Source: Dentipellis sp. KUC8613
Taxonomy: Eukaryota > Basidiomycota > Agaricomycetes > Russulales > Hericiaceae
Assembly (NCBI GenBank): GCA_002286715.1
Contig: NSJX01000148.1
Coordinates: forward strand, 1,155 to 20,251
Direction of reading: 5' to 3'
Length of the DNA stretch: 19,097 nt
The translations under genes and the position numbers were made by a program. Below the pieces are notes generated by a model. The model worked only from the letters and a program-made list of their open reading frames with translations. It was not told the DNA's origin and searched no databases. This document shows positions 9,060-18,885 of the stretch, piece by piece; positions within the stretch are counted from its first letter, which is position 1; each line of letters opens with the position of its first letter.

Positions 9060-9830
9060 GACAGGTGCAAGAGACCGGCGCGAGGACACGGCACCGGCAC
9101 AACCGCGCGAAGGCACGAGAAGGGTGCGACGAGGACATGTGGAGGCGAGACGGCGGGGGCGCCGGCCGAAACGCGCGACAGCGTGAGGGGCGCGAAGGCG
9201 GCGCATAGGGGTGAGACGCGGGGGCGAGGGCACGACCGACCCGACGGCGCGAGGGGCGCGAAGGTGCGACGGCGAAGGCACAATGCGCGACGGGCTGACC
9301 AAGACGCGCGACGGCGCGACAGGCGCGAAGGCGGCACGTAGGGGCGAGACGCGGGGGCGAGGGCACGACCGGCGCGACGGCGAGACGGCGGCGCGAGGGG
9401 CGAGACGAGGGCGCCGAGGCGCCGACCGAGACACGCGACGGCGCGAGGGGCACGAAGGGCGCAACGGGGGCGTGGCGGGGGCGGGACGGGCGCAAAGGCG
9501 GCGCGAGGGGCGAGACTGGGGCACGTAGGGGCGGGACGAGGGCGCAACGGCAGAGACGGGGGCGAGGGCGCGACGGCGCGAGGGGCATGACGGCGCGAAC
9601 AGCGCGCGAGAAGAGCGCGACGGCGCTAAAGCGCGCGGGAATGACGGCGCGATGACGACGGCGCGAGGCGAGAAGCTGTCGGCGCGACGAGGGCACGACG
9701 GCGCAATGAAGAGGGGGAGGGCGCGCGAGGAGGGGCGTGCCTGACACTGAGGGGGCGCGGGTGCACGAGATGGCGACGTGCGCTGGCGAGCGACGTGTTG
9801 CTGGGGTCGCAGAGGGGCGGGGTCGTCAGT
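9060..9830. repeat. Unit 2 G-arm
   Basis: Purine- and GC-rich + strand made of GGGGCGAGACG, GGCGCGACGGCGC and GAGGGGCGCGAAGG words. GGGGCGAGACGCGGGGGCGA with following GGGCACGACC recurs near 9210 and 9342. Long overlapping minus-strand open frames exist, for the compositional reason given for unit 1. The left neighbour (8947-9059) is AT-rich with nothing recognised. Confidence 0.7.
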
Positions 9831-10500
9831 TATCGGGTACACTACGGCACGCTGAGCGTGCAGCAGATGCGACGTACCTGTCGTCGCTCTGCCCTTGCCG
9901 TCTCCATGGCGATTTCATCGATGGCGGCTGCGTGCGTGCGTATGCGCTAGCGGGGCGGTGGGGTGGCTGCGTGCATGCGCTTTGAGCATGCTGGATGGGA
10001 GGGAGGGAGGAGCCTGAGGGTACTCCGGTGAAGGAGAACAAGAGTTGAAGTCGCGTTTGCAATGGCGACTCGCGCATCGGGAATTGCCGGCCGCCTACGC
10101 ATCCCATTCGAAAGACGCGATTTGCGGACGCTTTAAAGTCGATAAAATACAGATTAAATTATATGTCATAGAAATAAGCTGTAAAGAGCCCCTTGACTAA
10201 TCTAGAAGCATTTGGACTCAAGCATTACCCATAAACTAGCAATATGTCCTTTGATTCCTGTCAAATTTGGACGGCGCGACTTGCGCTCAGTCTGGTGCCT
10301 GCCCGTACTTCATGCACAAAGACGTCGATACTTCACTTAATTACATGAAACTTCGCGCACAAGTAGACGCAAAGCTATACTACATACGGTATTACTTTGG
10401 TGATTTATGGATTAATCTTCTGGCCTTGGTATTCGAATGTGTGTCGTTGCTGATGCGGACTGTGGTCCGTGCGTGGGAAAGCTAGATGCCAGCGCGTTAA
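9831..10500. other. Unit 2 spacer
   Basis: Sequence of ordinary complexity between the arms. An open frame at 10267-10485 (starting at TTG, 72 codons) has mixed composition with a short hydrophobic run. It has no ATG at its start and no family resemblance, so I leave it uncalled. A small inverted repeat (GCGCGTT/AACGCGC) lies at about 10493-10513. Confidence 0.4.
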
Positions 10501-10985
10501 CACCCAACGCGCGTCGCCCCTCCTCCTTCTTTCCCCCATCCCACATCCCCCATCCCGCTCTCCACCTCTCCTCTCCTCTCTTCCCCTTTCACTCACCGCC
10601 CGCCGCGCTCACAGTAAACCTCTTTATTCATACAAAGTGTATAGCTAACGAGTACTTTTTTTGCTACGTCGCGTTTCAGGTACTATCACCCCCTCGCGCC
10701 TTCGCAAACCCGTGGCGCCGTTCTCGTGTCGTCACGCCGTTCCCGCCCTGTTGCACCCTTCTCGTGCCCTCGCCAGCCCCTCTCTCGCGCCCTCGCGCTC
10801 TCGTCACTCCCTTTTCACGCAGTCGCGCCCGCCTTGCGTCATCACACCCTCATCGCGCCGTTCTCGTGCCGTCACGCCGTTTGCGCGCCGTTGCCACCGT
10901 CTGCACTGTCGTGCCGTTGTCGCCGCGTGCCGTCGTCACTCATGTTCATGTGCCCTTCTTCGACATGTTTATGTCTTGCATCTTG
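10501..10985. repeat. Unit 2 C-arm (short)
   Basis: C- and T-rich low complexity, interrupted at 10615-10680 by an AT-rich patch ending GCGTTTCAG (10671-10679), a plausible 3' splice site. The following pyrimidine-rich block, 10680-10985, would be a single exon between this acceptor and the GTGAGT at 10986. Confidence 0.55.
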
Positions 10986-11028
10986 GTGAGTTTCTTCCTT
11001 TGCTTTCTACTTCTTCAACTGACTTCAG
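10986..11028 (+). other. Predicted short intron in unit 2 tail
   Basis: GTGAGT at 10986-10991, branch-like CTGAC near 11019 and CAG at 11026-11028 give 43 nt. A longer version using TTTTAG near 11077 is also possible. The donor context TTGGTGAGTTTCTT aligns with TGTGGTAAGTTTCTT of unit 1. Confidence 0.45.
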
Positions 11029-11300
11029 GTTTGTTACTACTTCTATCACAAAGGGTATGTTCTTTTTATCTTTTAGGGTTCAAGTGATACTCAACATGAA
11101 CTTCATAGATTACTCTTTGTTGTGTAGAGGTATAGTCATCAGTCTATCATCCTTGGGCTTTAGGTAGCTGTAGATTAGCTGTTTTGTATCTCTGGTATAA
11201 CAATCAATAAAATGGATTTCAATGTTCTCACTGTCTGGGATTGAGCTCAAAGAAGCACATGAAATATCCCACTTGGATATACTGCATAGTGGCAGGGGTG
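11029..11300 (+). promoter_or_regulatory. Conserved transcript 3' tail with AATAAA (unit 2)
   Basis: AATAAA is at 11206-11211, inside the 30-bp block shared with unit 1 at 27 of 30 positions. TAGATTACTCTT and GGATATACTGCATAG are also shared. After the common part the two units diverge. Bases 11301-11385 hold AT-rich, TATAG-containing sequence. Confidence 0.5.
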
Positions 11301-11385
11301 GTTGTATTGTATGTATAGATATTGGGGTTGTTATATTGTTTGCATAGTGCTTATAGTCTGTGTAGCTTGTTGAGCACCCAGAGCA

Positions 11386-11545
11386 ATCATAGTATAGTAC
11401 ATTGTTTCATAGCAGCCATAGCAATGTGCCTCATTTTCATAGCAGCCATAGCAATGTACCTAATCCCATAGCACTCCATAGCACTATCATAGCACTGTAT
11501 GGTAGTTCCATAGCCTATCCACAAAACTACATTGCTATGGCCCTA
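11386..11545. repeat. CCATAG-rich block, right
   Basis: Repeated CATAGCAGCCATAGCAATGT words, with a direct 30-bp tandem (copies start at 11408 and 11438), and several CATAGCAC units. It mirrors the left block at 8768-8946, and the two may bound one ~2.8-kb element containing unit 2. Helitron C is inserted just to the right, at 11548/11549. Confidence 0.6.
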
Positions 11546-11845
11546 TATTCTGATTCAGCTATGAATCAGTTTTAATTCCACATTCTACAGCCAAAAAAAC
11601 TGGTGCGCGTCTCCATTTTAATCGCCCCAACAGGAAGGAATCTCTCACGATCAAGTTGCATCGGGCATGTGGATTTTTGTAAGAGGCTTTGGGTTCAATT
11701 CATCTTTGGTGGCAGAATCTCAGCAAGCAAATAGTGTATTGCTCATCTGCATTTCAGTAAGCCAGAATCTTATACATTTTATTTGTTTATTGTTCAAGTT
11801 GCCGTGGTTTGTTGTAGTTATCAAATTTCATCTACTCTACAAGTA

Positions 11846-11893
11846 CTGGTGAGGAGTGGGCCGGCAAGCAGCAGGTCCTGATTCATCCAAGAA
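11846..11893 (-). mobile_element. Degenerate minus-strand Helitron 3' terminus
   Basis: On the minus strand it ends ...CCGGCCCACTCCTCACCAG, with CTAG mutated to CCAG and one hairpin arm altered (CAGC for CGGC). The 10-nt spacer and the inverted copy CTGATTCATCC are kept, and T follows at 11845. It is closest to the 7617 terminus and sits 298 bp inside Helitron C. Confidence 0.55.
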
Positions 11894-12300
11894 TTTGGCT
11901 ATATTGTCCTCTTGAACTCTTGCACAGTTTATATATTCATTGGACAGATGTATTTTTGGCCATTCTTACTGACCATGTTTTTCTAATAGGACTTGCACTG
12001 AACTTTGATTTAGTTGAATGTATTACAATCTATTCAAGTGATATACCTTATACCAACTTCAGATTGGGTAAAAACTATTTCTTGAGAGACATAGCATAAC
12101 ATGACATGTATATACTATACTACATACAGGGCATGCAGCATGGATAAACATTCATCAAAGTACAACTTGATATAATGAGAAACAGGTCAAACAAACTCAC
12201 CAATGAGAGAGGAAAAAGTAGTAGCTAGAGACCAAAAGAGATGACATTCAGTCTATAGGTTGATAAATATCCAAGTGAACTCACAATATGAGTGTAGAAA
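11894..12300. other. AT-rich non-coding segment
   Basis: No gene, RNA or strong repeat seen. On the minus strand, GTGAGTTTGTTTGACC (about 12198-12183) and GTGAGTTCACTTGG (about 12286-12273) are splice-donor-like. They lie just outside the G-arm, where a leftward transcript would exit. Confidence 0.3.
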
Positions 12301-14335
12301 GAGAACATTGACTGGCTGCAAGCAAGGTCGGGAGCACGAGACTACAATGCATGGGCATGTGTGTGGCAGGGGCGACAGACCACGAAACGACAGTGCGAAG
12401 GCGGCACGACGAGCGACGATGGCGCAATGATGGCGCACGGCGAGCGACGATGACGTGATGACACATGGCGGTGACACGAGGGCGCGAGGATGCGAGGACA
12501 CATGACAATGGCGCGACGTGTGGCGGCGGCGAAAGACGGGGGCGGTGGCGGGATGACGAGCGGTGAGAAGGTGCATGGAGCGGCGAGACGGCGCGCGGGG
12601 CAGTGAGGGCGCACAGCGCGCAAGCCGTGCCGTTGCTAGGGTGTGCGGAACGATGGCACATGGGCACAAAGCAGCTGCATGCAGACCCGGAACAGCTGCG
12701 GCGGGCCGGCGAGGGCGAGGGCACGCACGACGGCAAGCGAGATGATGTGGGATGTGGCAGCAGGGGGCGCAAGGCGGCGGCGCGAGAACTTGTGAGGGCA
12801 GCGCAGGGCTACGCGAGAGGGCACCACCAGGCACAATGCAGCGGTGCGGGGGCGTGAGATGGCGGCATTGAGGTGGCGGAGTGGGGGTTGCGTGGCGGCG
12901 ACGTGGCGGAACGAGATGGCACCCTTGAAGGGTGAGACGGCAGTGTGGGCACGTGGCGGCAGCGTGAGCACCTGCGAGGGTGGCGCGGGGCTACAAGCCG
13001 CAAGACAGCGCTGCCAGGCATGACGCGGCGGTGGAGGGGTGCGAGATGGCGCCGTTGGGGTGTGTGACGGAGGCGTGGGTGCTCGTTACGGCGGGGCGGC
13101 GCTGCGCGAGACGGCGGGTGGCGGGGCGCAGACGGCATGAGGCGAGGCGAGGTGTTGGTGGGGCACCAGACGGCGTCGGTGAGGCACCAGACGGCGTCGG
13201 TGGGGCGCAAACGGCGTCGGTGGAGCGTAGACGGCGGGGCATGGGGCGCGGCTGAGACGCCAGATGGTGTCGGTGGGGAGCAGACAGCGTTGGTGGGGAG
13301 CAGACAGCGTCGGTGGGCGCAGATAGCAGGGCGCGGGGCGCAGACGGCGAGGTGCGGGGCGCAGACGGCAGGGGGCGAGGCGCGGCGTCAGTGGGGCGCG
13401 AAGATGGTGGAGCGAGGTGTGCGGACGGTGGAACGGGGCATGCAGACGGAGGGGTGGGGCACGAGACGGCCCACGGTGCACGAGGCGGCCCAATGGTGCG
13501 AAAAGGGCGGGGCGGGGCGCGAAGACGGGGCGGCGTGGCACCAGAGGTCGTCGCTGGGGCGTGGGGAAGCGTCGCTGGGGCGCAGGGTGGCGTTACTGAG
13601 GGCGTTGCTGAGGCTTGACACGGCGTCGGTGGGGTGTGAGGCGGTTGAGAGGGTGTTGGTGGTGCAGGCGGCTCCCGGCGTCGCTACGGCACGAGACGGC
13701 GCCGCTAAGGCGCGAGGCGGCGTCGGTGCGGCACCAGACGGCGCCAGAAGGGCGGGGCCAGCTACGCAGGGGCGCAAGGCGGCCTCGCGGGGCACCAGAG
13801 CGCATTGCTAGGGCACGGATTGGCGTCGGTGGGACGCGGTGTGGCGTCGCTGGGGTGCGGGAGGGTGTTGGGGTGCGAGGCGGCGTCCGAGGGCGCGGCG
13901 CGAAGAGGGCGCGGCGTGGCATTGAGAGAGGGCGGCGCGGGGCGAAGACGACGGGAAGGGGCGAGAGACAGCCCCATGGCGCGTGAAGACGGCGTGATGG
14001 GGAGCGGAGACGGCATGGCACGGAACCGGTGCGGCGGGGCATTGACGACGCGCGGTGCATCGAGTAGACGGCGGGGGAGGCGCGAGACATCGGGACGGGG
14101 CGCGTAGACAGCGTCGGGGCGCGAAACCGATGAGGCGGGGCGCAAAGAGCGCGTGGCGTGATGTGAAGAAGGTGGGGTGGGGCGCGAAGAGCGCACGGCG
14201 GGGCATTGGGAGCACTCAGCGGGTCGTGCAGATGGAGAGGGGGGCGCGAGACGGCCCACGTGGCATGCAGATGGCCGGGGGGGGGGGGCGAGACGGTGCG
14301 ACGAGGGTGCGACGAGGTTGATATGGCGCGGCGCA
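12301..14335. repeat. Unit 3 G-arm
   Basis: Purine- and GC-rich, with TTGCTAGGG words at 12633 and 13805 as in unit 1. A 21-22-bp minisatellite occurs at about 13160-13320 (GGCACCAGACGGCGTCGGTG and GGGGAGCAGACAGCGTCGGTG variants). A run of 12 G lies at 14277-14288. Overlapping open frames on both strands are treated as compositional. Confidence 0.75.
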
Positions 14336-14750
14336 GCACGATACGGCGCGACTCGACGAGGGCAGCAGGAGGATGTCAGTGTCATGAAGAGAATGCGAAA
14401 ACCGATGCGACGCACCTATGAGACCCCTGACCATATCTCTACTTCTCGCCATCCAGCATCCCAGCCATTAATGTTGTAAGGATACTTATGTGCGTCAGCA
14501 TTGAGGATCGCGCGTGGTGAGCGAGGCAGTCGCGGCGGCTGTTACGAATTGCAGCTGACGAGATTTGGGCAAAGTATGACGCACAGAGGGCCGCGCAACC
14601 ATTAGCGCGGCCCTCTGTGCGTCATATTCTGCCCAACTTAGAGTTGGCGTGAATAGGAAGAATGCGTAGTCCGGCTGTCGCCACAGACGGACTGTGCTTC
14701 AGTCTCCGCTTCAACATCCGACGCGTCGCCACGTGGTGCTGTTTCGATGA
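14336..14750. other. Unit 3 spacer
   Basis: Ordinary-complexity DNA between the arms, containing the long hairpin at 14565-14636. No recognisable gene. Confidence 0.5.
14565..14636. repeat. Long perfect hairpin
   Basis: Arms 14576-14596 and 14605-14625 are perfectly complementary over 21 bp, with an 8-nt loop (AACCATTA). After a 4x4 mismatch, TTGGGCA/TGCCCAA adds seven more pairs (14565-14571 and 14630-14636). It is similar in shape to a pre-miRNA, a cruciform or a foldback target, but not assignable to a family. Confidence 0.85.
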
Positions 14751-17700
14751 CCCCTTCGCGTCGCCCTCGCCCTTTCGCACTCTTGCACCCCTCGCCTCCC
14801 CCTCCTGTCGCGTCCTCTTCTCGCCAGTTCGCGCTGCCCTCGTGCCCCTAAGCGCCGCCCTCGCGCCAGGTCGCACAGCCGTCCCGCCCCCTTGCCCCGT
14901 CTCGCCCCTCTGCGCCGCCGTCGCCCCGTCGCGCCGCCCCTCACCCCTTCTCACCCCTCGTGCCCGCGCGCTGTCTCGCGTCGCCCTCGCGTCGCCCTCG
15001 CGTCGCCCTCGCATCGTCTCGCGAGGCCGTCGCGCCCCTTTCGCCCCCCGTCCCCGTCGCCGCCCTCTCGCGCCCTAGCGCGTCCCGCCGTCGTCCGGGC
15101 TCACCCACCGCAACCTTCGCTCGTTCACCGCCGCCCTCGCCGCCCCTGTTCGGCCTCCGCCCGCCGTACACGCTGTCTACGCGCCGCACGTGCCCTCCAC
15201 GCGCCATTCACGGCCTCCAGCCACCCTGCGCGACCCTGTCCGCGCTCTCCACGCGTCCGTGCCCTCCACACACTGCACACGCCGTCCGCCGCCCTCTCTG
15301 CCGCCTCCACGCACCCTCCGCCGCCCTCCACACGCCGTCCGCCGCCGTCCGCCTTCCTCTTCGCCACCCTCTCCGCCCCCTCCGCCGCTCTTGTACGCCC
15401 ACCGCCGCCCTCTCCGCCCCCTCCGCCGCTCCCGTACGCCCATCGCCGCCCTCATATGCCCATCGCCGCCCTCGCCGCCCTTGCCGCCCTCTTCGCCGCC
15501 CTCTCCGCCGCCTCCGCCGCCTCCTCACGCCGTCCACGCGCCCTATGCGCCCTCTCCGCCCTCTCCGCCTCCTCCTCACACCGTCCACGCGCCCTCTCCG
15601 CCTTCTCCGCTCCCTCTTCGTGCCCCCCACGCGCCGTCTGCTCTCTCCACCTCCCTCGTTCGCCCACCGCCGCCCTCGACGCCCTCGACACTGCCTCCAC
15701 ACGCGGCATGCGCCCTCCGCGTGCCGTACACGCTCTCTCCCCGCCACACGCGCCCTCGACACGCCGTCCTCACGCCGCCTGCGGCCTCCTCACGCCGTCT
15801 GCCGCCTCCACGCGCCATCGACTGCAGCCTCCGTGGCCTCCGACCGCCCTGCACCGTCGACACCATGTGCGCGCACTCCGCTGCCTCCGCATGCCGCACA
15901 CCGCCTCCGCACGCCCTCAGCGCCCTCCGCACGCCCTCAGCGCCCTCCGCACGCGGTCGACGTCCTCTGCACGCCGCACACCGCCTCCGCACGCTCCATG
16001 CCGCCCTCGCGCATCCTCTCGCACCCCAACACCGCCCCAACGCCGCCCTCGCGCCCCTCAACGCCGCCCTCACGCACCCCAGCGCTGCCCCAGCGCCGAA
16101 CCATTGCCCTTGCGCGCCGTCGCACTCACCGCCGCCCTCACATGCCCTACTGCCGCCTTCACGCCCACCTTCACGCACCCCGGGCCGCTCTCGTTTGCGC
16201 CCTCCAACCCCACACCCTCCCTGCCACCCTCACAAGCCCCACAGCTGCCCTCGAGCCTCGCGCGCGCGCTCTCGCACCCCACACCCTCCTTCTTCGTCCT
16301 CTCCGCCCTCACACGGCCTACCGCCGCCTTCACGCGCCCCAGGACACCCTCACCCACGCTCTCGAGCCCTGCGCGCTGTCTCTCGCGCCCCACAGCTGCC
16401 CTCGCGCCCCCGCATGACCTCTGCTGCGCTCTGCAGCAGCCGTCTTCACCCTCTCCCACCACAGCTGCCCTCGCCCGCCTCACAGCCGCCCTCGCTCGCG
16501 CACTCGCGCCCACCTCCATCCTCGCACTCCCACCGCCGTTTTCGCGCACCCCACCGCCGCCCTCGCTAATCCACTCCCGCCCTCGCGAGCCCCCAGCCGC
16601 CGTCGGACGCTCCCGCACGCTCACCGCCGCCCTCTCGCGCCCCAACGCCGCCCTCTTGCGCCTGGCTGCCCTTCTCGCGCGCCCTCTCGTGCTGTCTCGC
16701 GCCCCTCGCGCACGCCCCTTTGCGCCGTCGTTTCCCCCCTCGGGCCGTCGCCGCGCCACCCTCACGCCGTCACCGTGCCACCCTCATCGCGTCGCCGTCA
16801 CGCCGGTCTCGCGCCGTCTCGCGCCCCTCGCGCCGCTCAGCTCTCGCGCCCCTTCGCGCCACCGGTGCGCCCCTCTTCGCGTCGCCCTTGCCCCTCGTGC
16901 CCCTTCACGCCGTCTCGTGCCCCCCCTCACGCCATCTCGCACCGGCGTCGCGCCCCTCGTTGCGCCCCTCTCTGCCCGTCTCGCACCCCCGTCGCCCCGT
17001 CGCCGCGCCACCGTCGTCGCGTCGCCGCCGCGCCCCTCGTCGCTTCATCGTCGCCCCGCTCATTGCATCGCCGTCGCCCCGCTCGTCGTGATGCCGCCGC
17101 GCCCCTCTCTCCCTGTGTCGCGCCGTGTCGCGCCGTGTCGCGCCGTCACCGCGCCCCCACCGTCGCGCCGTCTCGCGCCCCTCGCGCACGCCCCTTTGCG
17201 CCGTCGTTTCCCCCCTCGGGCCGTCGCCGCGCCACCCTCACGCCGTCACCGTGCCACCCTCATCGCGTCGCCGTCACGCCGGTCTCGCGCCGTCTCGCGC
17301 CCCGCGCGCCGCTCTGCTCTCGCGCCCCTTCGCGCCACCGGTGCGCCCCTCGTCGCGTCGCCCTCACTCCTCGTGCCCCTTCACGCCGTCTCGTGCCCCC
17401 CCTCACGCCATCTCTCACCGGCGTCACGCCCCTCGTCGCGCCCCTCTGTGCTCGTCTCGCACCCCCGTCGCCCCGTCGCCGCGCCACCATCGTCGCGTCG
17501 CCGCCGTGCCCCTCGTCGCATCATCGTCGCCCCGCTCATTGCATCGCCGTCGCCCCGCTCGTCGTGATGCCGCCGCGCCCCTCTCTCCCTGTGTCGCGCC
17601 GTGTCGCGCCGTGTCGCGCCGTCACCGCGCCCCCACCGTCGCGCCGTCTCGCGCCCCTCGTGTGCGCCCCTTTGCGCTGTCGTCCCCCCACTCGTCGCCG

Positions 17701-18290
17701 TTGTCGCCACGCCACCCTCTTCGCGTCGCCGTCCCCCCACTCGTCGCCGTCACCGTCGCCCCGCTCGTCGCCGCCGGACCCCTCTCGCGCCGTCTTGCGC
17801 CCCCCTCGCGCAGCTGCTGCGGCCCCCTCGCGCAGTTGCTGGCCCCCCCTCGCGCAGTTGCTGGGCCCCCCTCACGTCGTCGCTGCGCCCCGCTCGTCGC
17901 GTTGCCCGCTTGTCACGTCGCGGCACCCCGCTTGTCGCGTTGCCGTCGCACCCCTCTCGCGCACACCCCTTTGCACCGTCGTCGCCCCCCTCGCGCCGTC
18001 GCCGCGCCACCCTCACGCCGTTGCCGCCGTGCCACCCTCGTCGCGTCGCCATCACACCCATCTCGCGCCGTCTTGCTCCCCCCCCCTCGTGCCGTCTTGC
18101 TCCCCCTCGCGCCCCCCGCTTGTCGCGTCGCCGTCGCTCCGCTTGTCGTGACGCCATCACGACCCTCTCGCGCCGTCTCGCGCCCTTCACGCCACTCTGC
18201 TCTCGCGCCCCTTCACGCCGCCGTCGTGCCCCTTCGCCCTGTCTCCCGCCCGTTTGCGCCCTTTGTGCCCTTTCATACTGCTGTCATCCC
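14751..18290. repeat. Unit 3 C-arm: pyrimidine- and GC-rich array with 476-bp tandem repeats
   Basis: CGCCGTC, CGCGCCCCTCG and CGCCGCC words run for 3.5 kb. The longest open frame is 891 codons (14892-17567, +), but other frames overlap it widely. Near-identical 476-bp copies occur at about 16690-17165 and 17166-17641, followed by diverged copies to the end. Because 476 is not a multiple of three, each copy changes reading frame, which argues against a conserved repeat protein. Confidence 0.75.
16690..17641. repeat. Two nearly identical 476-bp tandem repeats
   Basis: Anchors such as CGCCCCTTTGCG recur at 476-bp spacing (about 16713, 17189 and 17665). The first two copies differ at only scattered positions by eye. 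The third is diverged, and a further relative near 17964 is offset by 299 bp. This indicates recent local duplication. Confidence 0.8.
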
Positions 18291-18521
18291 TTAGAAATTC
18301 ATAGAAATTCATAGAAATTCAGACATTCAGATGAAACCAGATAAAAAAATAATCTCTGACTTGCTTTTCATAATCAAAGTCGGACAGCTTCTAGAGATGT
18401 CAACAATAAACATGTACAGGTGTTGTGCATGTTACTATAACATGTAACATGAAAGTCATAGCTCTTGGCATCAAGAACTGACCAATAACATTACAAGTTG
18501 AAGGAAGTGAATGCTTTCCCC
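18291..18521. repeat. AT-rich 3' segment of Helitron C with a 10-bp tandem repeat
   Basis: AGAAATTCAT-type units repeat three times at 18293-18320. The remainder is AT-rich, with no intron or AATAAA tail like those of units 1 and 2. Confidence 0.55.
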
Positions 18522-18572
18522 TAGCTGAATCAGATCTGCCGCACTTGTGACGGCCCACTCCCAACTAGTCAA

Positions 18573-18885
18573 TGTTGGTTGGTGGCTGATGTTGGTGCTT
18601 TATCTTGGGTTTTGGTGCTCAGTATTAGTGCTTGGTGCTCAGTCAGGGTACTCGGTGGCTGGTCTTGGTATTTGTGATTGGTGTTCATCAGAAGAAGTTA
18701 AGGAAGGCAATGAGATAAGGAGTGATCCTTGACAGTCATCATGGTAGTGTCAAGGATCACTCCTTATCTCATCGCTTTCCTCGACTCCTTCCAACAACCA
18801 CCAACCACCAACCACTGAGACCAAGCACCAAACCCATGACCAAGCACCGACACTGATACCAACACCAATACCAACATTTCCGAGG
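18573..18885. repeat. Foldback repeat with 25-bp perfect stem
   Basis: Perfect arms at 18710-18734 and 18748-18772 (25 bp, 13-nt loop) form the centre. Outside them, the left side is rich in TTGGTGCT/TTGGTGG words and the right side in the complementary CCACCAA/AGCACCAA words, so the whole ~310 bp can fold back imperfectly. It begins within a few bases of the Helitron C 3' end. Confidence 0.7.

Larger units (their letters stand above)
11549..18568 (+). mobile_element. Helitron C, non-autonomous, 7020 bp
   Basis: The 5' end is TCTGATTCAGCTATGAATCA, with T before it (11548). The 3' end carries a GCCG/CGGC hairpin at 18538-18554, the 10-nt spacer CCACTCCCAA and CTAG at 18565-18568, with T following. 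The internal inverted copy (TAGCTGAATCAGA, 18525-18537) matches the first 13 bases of this 5' end, including the CT that distinguishes it from Helitron A (CC). The interior is unit 3. No Rep/helicase is visible. The outer flanks are not one recognisable sequence, so the pairing is less secure than for Helitron A. Confidence 0.65.

Noticed and set aside
8930..9208. 92-codon frame crossing into the unit 2 G-arm
   Set aside because: Half AT-rich flank and half low complexity. No coding signal.
10267..10485. 72-codon frame with mixed composition in the unit 2 spacer
   Set aside because: Starts at TTG, has no family resemblance and no supporting context. It could be an exon, but that cannot be shown here.
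14892..17567. 891-codon open frame on the + strand in the unit 3 C-arm
   Set aside because: Crosses 476-bp repeats that shift frame, overlaps 485- and 459-codon frames, and has no non-repetitive domain.
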